Origin: Lysobacteraceae bacterium
GTDB taxonomy: Bacteria > Pseudomonadota > Gammaproteobacteria > Nevskiales > Nevskiaceae
DNA: 64,000 nucleotides
Assembly (NCBI GenBank): GCA_013823855.1
Contig: PNMW01000056.1
Location: 24,853 to 88,852 of the forward strand
Direction: 5' to 3'
Part shown: positions 44,057-52,908 of the stretch, piece after piece
Layout: each line of letters starts with the position of its first letter
Numbering within the stretch: the stretch's first letter is position 1
Notes under the pieces: model-generated
The model's input: only the letters and a program-made list of their open reading frames with translations
What the model was told of the DNA's origin: nothing
Databases searched by the model: none
Translations under genes and position numbers: made by a program

Positions 44057-44542
44057 ATGCGCGAAACCGCCCGAGAACCGGTCTGCGCCGAACTGACGGC
44101 CGCCGGCATCGAAGCCCATATCCGCGCCTACTTCGACGCCTGCAACAGCGGTGATGCCGAGCGCATCGCCGCCTACTTCGAACCGGACGGCGTGCACTAC
44201 TTCCCGCCCGGCATGTACGAAGGGCCGTTTCGCGGCGCGTTGACCATCGGCAAGCGCTGGCAGGCGGCGGTCGAGACGCTGGGCTCGCACTGGACGGTCG
44301 ACCAGGTCATCGTCGATGCCGGCAGCCGCCGTGCGGCGATCGAGTGGTCGCACTTCAAGCGCCGCAGCGGCGTGCTGCTGCGCGGCGACGAGTGGTACCG
44401 CTACAGCGAGCGCGGCCTGATCCGCGACATCCGCGCCTACTACGCCAGCCCGCAGGATGCCTCGCTGAGCCGGCTCGAACTCGGCGGCTGGGACTACGCC
44501 GGCCTCGGCTATCCGCTGACCGCGCCGCCGGAACGCGCCTAG
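44057..44542 (+). CDS. SnoaL/NTF2-like protein at the end of the phenol operon
   Basis: A 161-residue protein with the SnoaL-like fold: AHIRAYFDACNSGDAERIAA, YFEPDGVHYFPPG and RDIRAYYASPQDAS. The function is unknown; it may act on a side product of the pathway. It starts 106 bp after dmpP and its stop overlaps the convergent response-regulator gene by 4 nt. Confidence 0.78.
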   Translation: MRETAREPVCAELTAAGIEAHIRAYFDACNSGDAERIAAYFEPDGVHYFPPGMYEGPFRGALTIGKRWQAAVETLGSHWTVDQVIVDAGSRRAAIEWSHFKRRSGVLLRGDEWYRYSERGLIRDIRAYYASPQDASLSRLELGGWDYAGLGYPLTAPPERA

Positions 44543-45156
44543 TCGGTCCAGCCGCGCCGCCAGGCGATCCGGGCCAGCTCGAAATCGCTGGCCGTGCCCA
44601 GCTTGGCCTTGATCTGGTAGTGCAGGTTGTGGACGGTCTTGGCGCTCAAGTGCAGCGTCTCGGCGATCCGCGCCACCGGATGGCCGGCCAGCAGCTGGCG
44701 CAGCACCTCGAACTCGCGCGGGGTGAGTTCGTGGGCGGCATCGCCGTCGCCATCGATCGCAGCACCCGCCAGATCCGGCGACAGGAAGCGCCGGCCGCGC
44801 TGCACCTCGCGCAGCGCCGTCACCAGCACCGCCGGCGCGCTGCTCTTGGTGACATAGCCGAGCGCCCCGGCCTTCAGCGCCTGGGCCACCCAGACATCGT
44901 CGCGGTACATGCTGAACACCAGGCAGCGCACCTGCGGCTGGCGGCTGCGCAGGCGCTGGATCAGCTCGATGCCGCCGATGCCGGGCAGCGACAGGTCGAC
45001 CACGGTGACCGACGGCTGATGCTGTTTCCAGAGCAGCAGCGCCGCTTCGGCGCTGCCCGCCTCGGCAACGACGCGCAGGCCGTCCTGCAGCTCCAGCAGC
45101 CGGCGATAGCCCTCGCGGACCACCGCGTGATCGTCGACCAGCAGCACGTCGATCAC
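44539..45156 (-). CDS. NarL/FixJ-type response regulator
   Basis: A 205-residue regulator. The receiver has the acidic pair in VLLVDDHAVVREGYRRLLEL, the phospho-acceptor Asp in VVDLSLPGIGGIELIQRLR and Lys in YVTKSSAPA. The C-terminal LuxR HTH is ELTPREFEVLRQLLAGHPVA, then KTVHNLHYQIKAKLG. It starts with GTG at 45156, which overlaps the kinase stop (GTGA). Targets are unknown; the position suggests the catabolic genes on either side. Confidence 0.93.
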   Translation of the reverse strand: MIDVLLVDDHAVVREGYRRLLELQDGLRVVAEAGSAEAALLLWKQHQPSVTVVDLSLPGIGGIELIQRLRSRQPQVRCLVFSMYRDDVWVAQALKAGALGYVTKSSAPAVLVTALREVQRGRRFLSPDLAGAAIDGDGDAAHELTPREFEVLRQLLAGHPVARIAETLHLSAKTVHNLHYQIKAKLGTASDFELARIAWRRGWTD

Positions 45157-46535
45157 GGCCCGGCGCTCGCGGCCGGCGGCAGCGGCAGCTCGATCCGCAG
45201 GCGCAGGCCGCGGCCGGCGGCGGCCTCGACATGCAGGCTGCCGGCCAGCGCCCGGACCCGTTCATCGATGCCGAGCAGACCGTGGCCGGGCACCGCGCCG
45301 CGGCTGCCCGGGCCGTGGCCATCGTCATCGACGGTGATCCGCAGGCGCGGCCCGGCGAGCCGCGCGATCGCCACCACGGCCCGGGCGGCGTCGCCGTGGC
45401 GCGCGGCATTGGTGAGTGCCTCCTGGACGATGCGGTAGAGGTGCACCGCGATGTCCTCGGGCAGCCGGTCGAGGCCGGCGTCGTCCAGCTGCAGCCGGCA
45501 GTCGAGCAGCGCGCCGTCGCCGCGCCGGCGCGGCGTCGCCACCAGCGCCGGCAGTGCCACCGCGAGGCCGAAGCGATCGAGCGCCGCCGGGCGCAGATCG
45601 TCGAGCACCGACTGCAGGCCGTCGAGCAGCTGGCCGGCGAGCGCGCCGATCCGCTCGCCGGCGGCCGCATCCGGCCGCAGCGTCAGCACCGCCGCTTCGG
45701 CACGCAGCGCGCTCAGGCTCTGGCTCATCTCGTCGTGCAGCTCGCGCGCCAGCCGCCGGCGCTCCTGTTCGCGGACGTTGAGCAGTCGGGTGCTGAGACC
45801 CTGCTGTTCGGCGAGCAGGGATTGCCAGCGCTCGGCCAGGCGATTGAAGCGCAGCGCGACGTCGCGCAGTTCGCGCAGCTGCGGCAGCGGCAGACGCACG
45901 CCGTGGTCGCCGGCCTCGAGCCGGCCGAGCGCGGCGAGGATCGCCTGCGCCGGCCGCAGCGCGCGGCCGACCACCCGGGTCACCGCGATGACGATCAGCG
46001 CCAGACCGAGACCCAGCACCAGCCAGTGGCGGATGCGCTGCCACCAGGCCTCGCCGACCGCCGCCCAGTGCACCTGCAGGTCGACGCTGGCGGCCTTGAT
46101 GCCGGCCGGCAGCAGCAGCGGCACCTCGGCATGAATCGGTTGCGCGAGATGCGCCTGCAGCTGCTGGCCGAGCCAGCGGCCGGCGGCACTGCCGGGCGGC
46201 CAGTCGTCACAGCGCCCGGCCAGGCGCCGGCCGCGCAGGTCGTCGATCTGCAGGCACAGCGGCAGCCGACGGGCGAGGCCGTCGAGAGCGTCGAGATGGA
46301 TCGGCAAGGCCTCGCGATCGAAGGAACCGGAGCGCCGTGCCAGATCCTCGTTGAGCAGCTGGGCGACCAGGGCCGCGGTCTCCGGCAGCGCGTCGATGGC
46401 GGCGCGGCGCTGCTCGTGACCGTCCCAGGCGATCGCCAGCATCAGCAGCAGCAGCGCCAGGCAGCCGCCGCGCAGCAGCAGGCTGCGCTGCAGGTCGAGC
46501 GCGGGCTGCAGCGGAATCGGCGGAGCTGGAATCAT
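45153..46535 (-). CDS. HPK7-type sensor histidine kinase (NarX/MoxY-like)
   Basis: A 460-residue membrane kinase. The first hydrophobic helix (GGCLALLLLMLAIAW) and second (HWLVLGLGLALIVIAVTRV) bracket a periplasmic sensor domain. HAMP follows, then HisKA_3 with the phospho-His in RRLARELHDEMSQSLSALR, and HATPase with IVQEALTNAARHGDAAR and VPGHGLLGIDERVRALAG. The start at 46535 lacks a clear ribosome-binding site, so a few codons upstream are possible. It is cotranscribed with the response regulator. Confidence 0.88.
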   Translation of the reverse strand: MIPAPPIPLQPALDLQRSLLLRGGCLALLLLMLAIAWDGHEQRRAAIDALPETAALVAQLLNEDLARRSGSFDREALPIHLDALDGLARRLPLCLQIDDLRGRRLAGRCDDWPPGSAAGRWLGQQLQAHLAQPIHAEVPLLLPAGIKAASVDLQVHWAAVGEAWWQRIRHWLVLGLGLALIVIAVTRVVGRALRPAQAILAALGRLEAGDHGVRLPLPQLRELRDVALRFNRLAERWQSLLAEQQGLSTRLLNVREQERRRLARELHDEMSQSLSALRAEAAVLTLRPDAAAGERIGALAGQLLDGLQSVLDDLRPAALDRFGLAVALPALVATPRRRGDGALLDCRLQLDDAGLDRLPEDIAVHLYRIVQEALTNAARHGDAARAVVAIARLAGPRLRITVDDDGHGPGSRGAVPGHGLLGIDERVRALAGSLHVEAAAGRGLRLRIELPLPPAASAGP

Positions 46536-46682
46536 CGTGGGGCGGGCCGGGCGTGACGGCATCTTGCCGCAGCGGCAGTCGGGCAAGTTGCCCGCCGTCG
46601 ACGCGCCCGGGCAAATTGCCGTGGCCTAGTGCCGGGTCGGCTGCCGACACTGGTGGCCCGTTCAACCGATGGAGCCGATCCG

Positions 46683-46745
46683 ATGAAGCCGATGCCGATG
46701 CCGATGCCGAAGCCCTGCCGCCGCCTGCTGGAGGGCGGCCGATGA
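46683..46745 (+). CDS. 20-residue Met-Pro repeat peptide (candidate leader)
   Basis: ATG at 46683, with GGAG 8 bp upstream, opens MKPMPMPMPKPCRRLLEGGR. Its stop overlaps the start of the next gene as ATGA. The repeated Met-Pro pairs and Pro-Lys-Pro could slow ribosomes, and the overlap could couple translation to the membrane protein. Too short for a family match. Confidence 0.4.
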   Translation: MKPMPMPMPKPCRRLLEGGR

Positions 46746-47137
46746 TCGGCCTCTGGAGTGCCCACAGCCAGACCTTCCTGCTGGCGATGGCGACCGTCAC
46801 CACGCTGGGCTTCGCGCTGCCGATCACCTTCGCGCCGCTGGCCTGGTCGCGGATCATGCAGTGGCGGATCCCGGCCGACACCGATCTGGTGATCTATTTC
46901 GCCCGCTGCCTCGGCGTATTCATCCTGATCGTCGAATGGCTGGCGTTCCGTGCCGGCGTCACCGGCGTCGCGATCGAGTTCACCTTCCAGGTGCTGCTCG
47001 CGGTGTTCAGCCTGATGGTGGTGCTGCACGCGGTCGGCATGGTCCAGCGCATCCAGCCGTGGACCGAGAACGCCGAGATCCTGATGTACAGCGGCCTCGC
47101 GGTGCTGGCGCTGCTGTTCTGGCCGGTGGTCGCATAG
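46742..47137 (+). CDS. Four-helix integral membrane protein of unknown function
   Basis: A 131-residue protein with four hydrophobic segments: FLLAMATVTTLGFALPITFA, VIYFARCLGVFILIVEWLA, FTFQVLLAVFSLMVVLHAVG and MYSGLAVLALLFWPVV. No family is recognised. It lies between the two-component system and the lower pathway genes, on the plus strand, and is preceded by a micro-gene overlapping its start. Confidence 0.65.
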   Translation: MIGLWSAHSQTFLLAMATVTTLGFALPITFAPLAWSRIMQWRIPADTDLVIYFARCLGVFILIVEWLAFRAGVTGVAIEFTFQVLLAVFSLMVVLHAVGMVQRIQPWTENAEILMYSGLAVLALLFWPVVA

Positions 47138-47153
47138 CGCCTCGACGCCGCCG

Positions 47154-47240
47154 TTACGCGGGCGGCGCTTCCGCCGCCCGCGCGATGCCGGCCGGCGTGC
47201 CGCCGATCGCCCGGTGCTCGCGGAAATGGATGATCGGCAT
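47154..47240 (-). pseudogene. 28-residue tautomerase-like remnant
   Basis: A short frame with AAAGGTG before its ATG reads MPIIHFREHRAIGGTPAG and ends after 28 residues. The opening MPIIxF is that of 4-oxalocrotonate tautomerases, and Pro1 and a nearby Arg remain, but the rest of the fold is gone. It follows the SDR gene by 11 bp. It may be a degraded duplicate of the tautomerase gene upstream. Confidence 0.4.
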
Positions 47241-47251
47241 CGGCTGCACCT

Positions 47252-48004
47252 TTAGGGCAGGCCCTTGCGGCGGCCGGCGTCCATGAACAGCGTGCCGCCG
47301 GCCAGGGCATCGGCTTCCGGCGCCAGCAGCAGCTCGACCGCCCAGGCGATCTGCTCGACGGTGGTGAAGGCGCCGATCGCCGATTCGCCGCGCATCTCGT
47401 CGAGCACCGCATCGGCGCTGATGCCGTCGCGCTCGCCACGGGCGCTGGCGACCCGGCGCAGGCGGTCGGTATCGGCCGGCCCCGGCGCCACCAGATGCGC
47501 GGTGACGCCGCGCTCGCCATAGGCCCAGGAGTACTGGCGCACCAGGTTGGCGAGTGCTGCATTGGCGACGCCGGCGGTGGCGGCGTAGGCGGTCGGCTCG
47601 AAGCCGTAATGGCCGCCGATGGCGACGATCCGCGCGCCGCGCTGCAATCGGTGGTCGGCGGCGCGGACCAGCCGCATCAGGCCGCCGCACTTGATGTTGA
47701 CGGCGTCGACCACGGCGGCGGTCGGCGCGCCGAGCACGCCGCCGGCGGTTGCCACGCCTGGGCCGTGCACCAGCATCCGCACCGGGCCATCGAGCTGGGC
47801 CGCGATCGCGGCGATCGCCGCGTCGTTGCCGATGTCGGCGACGCAGGCCTGCAGGTTCGGCGTGCCGGCGGCGAGGGCGACGACGCTGTCGGCGCTGCGG
47901 GCGACGGCGACCACCTTCAGGCCGCGGGCGGCGAGTCGGCGGGCGATCACCTGGCCCATGGCCCCGGTGGCGCCGACGACGACGGCAATGTCCTGCTGGC
48001 TCAT
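47252..48004 (-). CDS. SDR-family protein lacking the catalytic Lys
   Basis: A 250-residue Rossmann protein. The nucleotide-binding loop is VVVGATGAMGQVIARRLAAR, followed by HGPGVATAGG in place of NNAG. The Tyr is in PTAYAATAGVANA, but the residue four places on, normally Lys, is Ala. The end (GGTLFMDAGRRKGL) is SDR-like. Such sequence points to a non-classical or inactive dehydrogenase. It is among the last genes of the lower-pathway run. Confidence 0.75.
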   Translation of the reverse strand: MSQQDIAVVVGATGAMGQVIARRLAARGLKVVAVARSADSVVALAAGTPNLQACVADIGNDAAIAAIAAQLDGPVRMLVHGPGVATAGGVLGAPTAAVVDAVNIKCGGLMRLVRAADHRLQRGARIVAIGGHYGFEPTAYAATAGVANAALANLVRQYSWAYGERGVTAHLVAPGPADTDRLRRVASARGERDGISADAVLDEMRGESAIGAFTTVEQIAWAVELLLAPEADALAGGTLFMDAGRRKGLP

Positions 48005-48091
48005 CTGCAATCTCGGCGTGAAAGCGTCAGCGCGGGGCCGACGCTGGAAGAAGGAAGGGCGACGGACGGCAGGGGCCACCGTCGCCAGGGT

Positions 48092-48451
48092 TCAGGCGGA
48101 CTGCCGACGCCCGGCCGCCGTCGCCGAGGCGCGCGCCAGCAGATGGCCGACGCCTTCGAGCGGGCGTCGTTCCATCCACTCCGGCCGCACCAGCTGCAGG
48201 TGCACGGCCAGCGCCACGGCCTGGGTCCGGCGCCGCACGCCGAGCTTGCCGAACACATGGGTGACGTGGAACTTGACGGTCGGCAGGGTGATGCCGAGCC
48301 GGGCGCAGATTTCCCGGTTGGACCAGCCGTCGCAGACCAGACCGAGGATCTGCAGTTCGCGCGCCGTCAGCGGCTCGATGAGCCGCAGCCTCGACGCCGG
48401 ATCCGGCGGCAGCCGGGCTGCTTCATCGTCCGGATCGAGGTCGAGGACCAT
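48092..48451 (-). CDS. Short stand-alone LuxR-type HTH protein
   Basis: A 119-residue protein consisting mainly of a LuxR/GerE helix-turn-helix: PLTARELQILGLVCDGWSNR, then LPTVKFHVTHVFGKLGVRRR. No receiver or ligand domain is present, and this resembles the C-terminal part of MalT-like regulators. It follows dmpB by 13 bp, so it is transcribed with the pathway and may give feedback. Confidence 0.82.
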   Translation of the reverse strand: MVLDLDPDDEAARLPPDPASRLRLIEPLTARELQILGLVCDGWSNREICARLGITLPTVKFHVTHVFGKLGVRRRTQAVALAVHLQLVRPEWMERRPLEGVGHLLARASATAAGRRQSA

Positions 48452-48464
48452 CGGCGTGTCGGCC

Positions 48465-49397
48465 TCAGGTCAGCACTTGCAGGAAGCTGTCGCGCGGCGT
48501 GTTGTCCTGCGAGAACTGGGCAGGCCCGGCCTGGGTGGTGTCCCAGGTCAGCAGCGGCGTGTCCGGATAGTGGATGTAGCCTTCGGCGAACACTTCGTTG
48601 CGGTTGCCGCTCGGATCGAAGAAGTAGATCGTCGCGCCGCGGGTGATGCCGTGGCGGTTCGGGCCGACATCGATCGGCACCCGGTACTTGCCGAAGCGGT
48701 CGGCCGCCTTGATCACGTCGTGCGCCGATTCCAGCGCGAACGAGGCGTGGTGGAAGCGGTTCGGTTCGGGCTGCAGCAGGAAGGCGATGTCGTGCGGCTT
48801 GATCGAGCAGGTCAGGAACACCGCCAGCGAGATGCCGGCTTCGTGATGAACGAGTTTTTCCGACAGGTCGAAGTCGAACACCTCGGTGAACAGTTTCACG
48901 CACTCGTCGAGATTGATGCCGCCGAGCAGCATGTGGTCGAGACGGCAGATGTTGGCGCCGCGCACCACGCCATCATCGGGTACCACCCCCGGATTCGAAT
49001 GCGGCAAGGTATTGCCGATCTGCTCCTTGTCGGCATACAGGTGCATGGTGTGGCCGCTCGGAATCACGAACGACAGGCGCCGGCCGCTCTTCGGATGGAC
49101 GCCGGCCGCGATGTGGCTGACCGGAATGCCGAAGGCGATCAGCTTCTTCTCCAGCACGTCGAGCGTGGCGTCGTCGTAGACCTTGAAAGCGAAGTGGTCC
49201 ATGCCGGCGCGGTCCGACGGCGCCAGCACGATCGAATGATGGTCGTGCTCGTCCCAGGCCTTGAAGTAGACCCGGCCCTCGCTGTCTTCCATCACTTCGT
49301 GCAGGCCCAGGATGTGGTCGTAGTGGTGCCGTGCCTTCTTCATGTCCATCACCCGGATCTGGATCTCGCCGGGTCTCAGTACGCCGCGCATCGCCAT
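48465..49397 (-). CDS. dmpB: Catechol 2,3-dioxygenase (extradiol, XylE/DmpB type)
   Basis: A 310-residue Fe(II) extradiol dioxygenase that opens catechol to 2-hydroxymuconic semialdehyde. Metal ligands are His155 (CRLDHMLLGG), His216/217 (RFHHASF) and Glu268 (GNRNEVFAEG). The signature GPNRHGITRGATIYFFDPSG is exact for the two-domain class. It lies behind dmpG. Confidence 0.96.
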   Translation of the reverse strand: MAMRGVLRPGEIQIRVMDMKKARHHYDHILGLHEVMEDSEGRVYFKAWDEHDHHSIVLAPSDRAGMDHFAFKVYDDATLDVLEKKLIAFGIPVSHIAAGVHPKSGRRLSFVIPSGHTMHLYADKEQIGNTLPHSNPGVVPDDGVVRGANICRLDHMLLGGINLDECVKLFTEVFDFDLSEKLVHHEAGISLAVFLTCSIKPHDIAFLLQPEPNRFHHASFALESAHDVIKAADRFGKYRVPIDVGPNRHGITRGATIYFFDPSGNRNEVFAEGYIHYPDTPLLTWDTTQAGPAQFSQDNTPRDSFLQVLT

Positions 49398-49475
49398 GGT
49401 TTTGCTCCTCGTTGTGATCAGCGGCCGTGTCGGCCGCCGGTTGCCGCGAATCGGGGTGATCGCTTGCGGGACGGA

Positions 49476-50561
49476 TCAGGCCGCCTTGTCGACCAGCAGG
49501 CCGCGCGCCTTGGCCATGGTCAGCGCGGTGTCCTCGATCATGTCTTCCTGGCCGCCGATCATCTTGCGCTTGCCGAGTTCCACCAGGATGTCGCGCGCCG
49601 GTATTCCGTACTTAAGGCCAAGCCGCTTGGCATGGAGCAGGAAAGTGGAGTAGACGCCGGCGAAACCCAGCGTCAGCGAGGCGCGGTCGATGCGGACCAT
49701 CTGGTCCATCATCGGCACGATGATGTCCTCGGCCATGTCCATCAGCTTGAACAGGTCGCAGCCGGTGTCGATGCCCATGCGGTCGCAGACCGCGACGAAC
49801 ACTTCGAGCGGCGTGTTGCCGGCACCGGCGCCGAGGCCGGCGACCGAGGCATCGATGCGGGAAGCACCCTCCTCGATCGCGGCGATCGAGTTGGCGATGC
49901 CCATGCCGAGGTTGTGGTGGCCGTGGAAGCCGATCTGGGTCGAAGGCGCGAGCACCTCGCGCAGCGCACGCACCCGGCGCTTGACGTCCTCCGGCAGCAT
50001 GTAGCCGGCCGAGTCGGTGATGTAGATGCACTCGGCGCCGTAGCGTTCCATCATCTTGCCCTGCACCGCCAGGCCTTCGGGCGAGTTCAGGTGCGCCATC
50101 ATCAGGAAGCCGACGGTGTCCATGCCCAGCTTGCGGGCGTAGGCGATGTGCTGCGGGCTGGTGTCGGCCTCGGTGCAATGGGTGGCCACGGTGACGCTGC
50201 GCACGCCGTGGTCGTAGGCGCTCTGCAGTTCCTTCATCGTGCCGAGGCCGGGAATCAGGAGCACCGACACCTTGGCGCGCCTGACGTGCGGCATCACCGC
50301 ATCCCAGTACTCCTCGTTGCTGTGCAGCGCGAAGCCGTGCTGCAGGCTGTTGCCGCCGAGGCCGCCGCCGTGGGCGACCTGGATCAGCGGCACGCCGGCG
50401 GCGTCGAGCGCGGAGGCCACGGCCACCATCTGCGCCGTGGAGATCTGCTCGCGCTTGGCGTGCATGCCGTCGCGCAGGCACATGTCGTGGACCAGGACCT
50501 TGCGGCCCTTGAGATCAATGAATCCGTCGCTGCTCATGTTCGTGCTCGTGTCCGTGCCCAT
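49476..50561 (-). CDS. dmpG: 4-hydroxy-2-oxovalerate aldolase
   Basis: A 361-residue aldolase that splits 4-hydroxy-2-oxovalerate into pyruvate and acetaldehyde. Motifs include [16 protein letters not shown] (metal Asp), [14 protein letters not shown] and [12 protein letters not shown] (His ligands). It works as a channelled complex with the next gene upstream (DmpF). ATG 50561 or, less extended, 50537 could be the start; neither has a strong ribosome-binding site. Confidence 0.95.
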   Translation of the reverse strand: MGTDTSTNMSSDGFIDLKGRKVLVHDMCLRDGMHAKREQISTAQMVAVASALDAAGVPLIQVAHGGGLGGNSLQHGFALHSNEEYWDAVMPHVRRAKVSVLLIPGLGTMKELQSAYDHGVRSVTVATHCTEADTSPQHIAYARKLGMDTVGFLMMAHLNSPEGLAVQGKMMERYGAECIYITDSAGYMLPEDVKRRVRALREVLAPSTQIGFHGHHNLGMGIANSIAAIEEGASRIDASVAGLGAGAGNTPLEVFVAVCDRMGIDTGCDLFKLMDMAEDIIVPMMDQMVRIDRASLTLGFAGVYSTFLLHAKRLGLKYGIPARDILVELGKRKMIGGQEDMIEDTALTMAKARGLLVDKAA

Positions 50562-50579
50562 GTCTGTACTCGGGGTCGA

Positions 50580-51488
50580 TCAGGCGGCTGCCTTCAGCTG
50601 GATGCGGCCGGCGAGAATGCCGTCGGCGAACATCTCCGCGGTGCGGGTGGCGGCGGCGGTCATGATGTCGAGGTTGCCGGCGTAGGTCGGCAGGTAGTCA
50701 CCGAGGCCCTTCACTTCCATGAAGATCGCGACCTTGTTGCCGTCGAACACCGGGCCGTTGACCAGGCGATAGCCGGGCACGTACTTCTGCACCTCGATGA
50801 TCATCTGCTTGACCGATTCGATGATCGCCACCTCGTCCGGCTGGTCGTCGGTCAGGCAGTAGATGGTGTTGCGCATCAGCATCGGCGGCTCGGCCGGATT
50901 GACGATCACCAGCGCCTTGCCGCGGCGGGCGCCGCCGACCACGCAGACGGCGTTGGACGTGGTGTAGGTGAATTCGTCGAGATTGGCGCGGGTGCCGGGG
51001 CCGATCGACTTCGAGGCCACACTCGCGATGATCTCGGCGTAGCTGACGCCCTGCACGCGCGATACCGCGCGGACCATCGGGATCGTCGCCTGGCCGGCGC
51101 AGGAGATCATGTTGACGTTCATCGCGCCTTCGGTGGCGTGGTCGGCAAGGTTCACCGGCGGCACGCACAGCGGGCCGATCGCGGCCGGCGTGAGGTCGAT
51201 CATCATCACGCCGAGCGCGGTCAGCTTGTCCGAGTTGGCCTGGTGGACGTAGGCGCTGGTGGCGTCGAAGGCGATCTGGATGTGGTCGGCCAGCACGTGC
51301 GGCAGCAGGCCGTCGACGCCTTCGTGGGTCGTCTTCAGGCCCATCTCGCGGGCCTTGGCGAGACCTTCGGAGGCGGCGTCGATGCCGACCATCCAGACCG
51401 GTTCCAGCAGCGGCGAGCGCTGGATCTTGTAGATCAGATCGGTGCCGATGTTGCCGGAGCCGATCAGTGCGCAGCGGATCTTCTTCAT
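50580..51488 (-). CDS. dmpF: Acetaldehyde dehydrogenase (acylating)
   Basis: A 302-residue enzyme turning acetaldehyde and CoA into acetyl-CoA with NAD. The N-terminal Rossmann motif is [15 protein letters not shown], and the acylated Cys lies in [14 protein letters not shown]. It is channelled to DmpG, encoded 18 bp downstream. Its start overlaps the tautomerase stop by ATGA. Confidence 0.95.
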   Translation of the reverse strand: MKKIRCALIGSGNIGTDLIYKIQRSPLLEPVWMVGIDAASEGLAKAREMGLKTTHEGVDGLLPHVLADHIQIAFDATSAYVHQANSDKLTALGVMMIDLTPAAIGPLCVPPVNLADHATEGAMNVNMISCAGQATIPMVRAVSRVQGVSYAEIIASVASKSIGPGTRANLDEFTYTTSNAVCVVGGARRGKALVIVNPAEPPMLMRNTIYCLTDDQPDEVAIIESVKQMIIEVQKYVPGYRLVNGPVFDGNKVAIFMEVKGLGDYLPTYAGNLDIMTAAATRTAEMFADGILAGRIQLKAAA

Positions 51489-51736
51489 GATGCCTTGGCC
51501 TCCGGATGGGCGTGGCCGTTGACGCCGTTGAGGCTCGCCGCCGGCATCTTGCCGTTCTGCGACGCGGTGACGCCGCCGACCGAGAAGTCCTCGGCGCCCA
51601 TCTCGTGGATCAGGATGCGGACGTTCTCCGGCCTGACGCCGAGCACCTCGACGACGGTCTCGGTGACCCGCTTGGCGAGCTTGCGCTTCTGCTCGACGGT
51701 ACGGCCTTCGAGCAGGTTGAACTGGATGATCGGCAT
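51485..51736 (-). CDS. dmpI: 4-oxalocrotonate tautomerase
   Basis: An 83-residue enzyme that isomerises 4-oxalocrotonate using Pro1. The opening [20 protein letters not shown] and [20 protein letters not shown] match, with the conserved Arg residues. It is about 20 residues longer than standard 4-OT, with a Gly/Asn/His-containing tail ([19 protein letters not shown]). Confidence 0.9.
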   Translation of the reverse strand: MPIIQFNLLEGRTVEQKRKLAKRVTETVVEVLGVRPENVRILIHEMGAEDFSVGGVTASQNGKMPAASLNGVNGHAHPEAKAS

Positions 51737-51762
51737 GGGACTCTCGTGCGGTGGTACGGCGG

Positions 51763-52869
51763 TCAGGCTTGTTCGGTGGTCGGTGCCGCGACGGCGTACT
51801 GGCGCCGTCCTCCGACTGCCGGCGTGGCTGCGGCCTGCTGCTGCTCGGCGTCGACCATGCGGCGCAGCATCCGGCGCACCTTGACCGGACCGGTGTCGTT
51901 GCAGATCAGCACCGGATGCAGGCCGAAGAAGTCGTCGGTGCCCATTTCGGCATGCACCGCTTCGATCACCGGACCGTCCTCGGTTTCGAAAGCGACGTGC
52001 ATCGCCTTGATCTTGGCGAGGTTGTACTCGGCGTCCTCGACCAGGTGATTGCGGCGGGTGGCGAAGAAGTAGTGCGTGGTGTCGAGCGTTTCCGGCGTGC
52101 AGGTGTGCAGGTCGTACTGGCCGGTGGTGTTGTCGAGATCGAGCGTGCGGCGATCGTCCTGGACCGCGCCGACCGACAGCTGGATGTTGGCCGGCGCGGT
52201 CCAGGTGATCTCGAAGAAGTGCCGGGCACTGGCCTTCGGATCGGGCAGGAACGGCGCGAAGATCATCAGCGCCGGCTGCTGGGTCCATTCCGAGCGCGAG
52301 GTGACGGTGGACGCGGTCTCGGTCAGCTTCGGTGTCAGCGGCGACAGCTGGCCGCGCGTGGTGATGATCTCGCCGTGGACGTAGTCGATGTGGCTCAGGT
52401 CCATGACGTTGTCGATGATCAGCTCGTAGTTCGACTTCAGGTGCATGTAGGTTGCGCCGTAGGCATTCGGATGCCCCTCGTCGAGCGGGCCGAAATCCGG
52501 CAGCCTGGCGGGATCGGCCGGCGCGTCGCCCATCCAGATCCAGATGAAGCCGTAGCGTTCGAGCAGCGGGAAGGTGCGCACCCGGGCATTGGCCGGCGTC
52601 GCGCCGCCGCCGTGCGGATTCAGCGTGCACTGGCCGGCGCAGTCGAAGCGCAGGCCGTGGTAGACGCAGGCCACCTCGTCGCCGACCCGCGTGCCGAGAT
52701 GCAGCGGCGCGAAGCGGTGCGGACAGCGGTCGTGCATCGCCACCGGCGTGCCGTCGGCCTTGCGGTAGATCAGCACCGAGGTGTCGAGGATCTTGCGGTG
52801 GAACAGCGCCGCCGGATCGACCTCGGTCGAGATCGCGGCGACGTACCAGGTGTTGCGGAGAAATTTCAT
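51763..52869 (-). CDS. Rieske-type aromatic oxygenase alpha subunit (VanA-like), copy 2
   Basis: A 368-residue oxygenase of the VanA/dicamba-type class. The Rieske ligands are [13 protein letters not shown] (Cys-x-His) and [12 protein letters not shown] (Cys-x2-His). The mononuclear-iron site is in [12 protein letters not shown]. It lacks its own reductase gene here. The Ala/Gln-rich tail ([15 protein letters not shown]) is not conserved. It lies between another Rieske gene and dmpI, inside the lower-pathway run. Confidence 0.85.
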   Translation of the reverse strand: MKFLRNTWYVAAISTEVDPAALFHRKILDTSVLIYRKADGTPVAMHDRCPHRFAPLHLGTRVGDEVACVYHGLRFDCAGQCTLNPHGGGATPANARVRTFPLLERYGFIWIWMGDAPADPARLPDFGPLDEGHPNAYGATYMHLKSNYELIIDNVMDLSHIDYVHGEIITTRGQLSPLTPKLTETASTVTSRSEWTQQPALMIFAPFLPDPKASARHFFEITWTAPANIQLSVGAVQDDRRTLDLDNTTGQYDLHTCTPETLDTTHYFFATRRNHLVEDAEYNLAKIKAMHVAFETEDGPVIEAVHAEMGTDDFFGLHPVLICNDTGPVKVRRMLRRMVDAEQQQAAATPAVGGRRQYAVAAPTTEQA

Positions 52870-52908
52870 CGGTCGGCTTCCTGTATCGAGATCGGGAGCG
52901 GGTCGGTT

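Noticed and set aside
47619..51884. 1421-codon plus-strand frame over the lower pathway genes
   Set aside because: It runs antisense through dmpB, dmpG and dmpF, whose products are unmistakable; its own translation is low-complexity Arg/Ala/His-rich.
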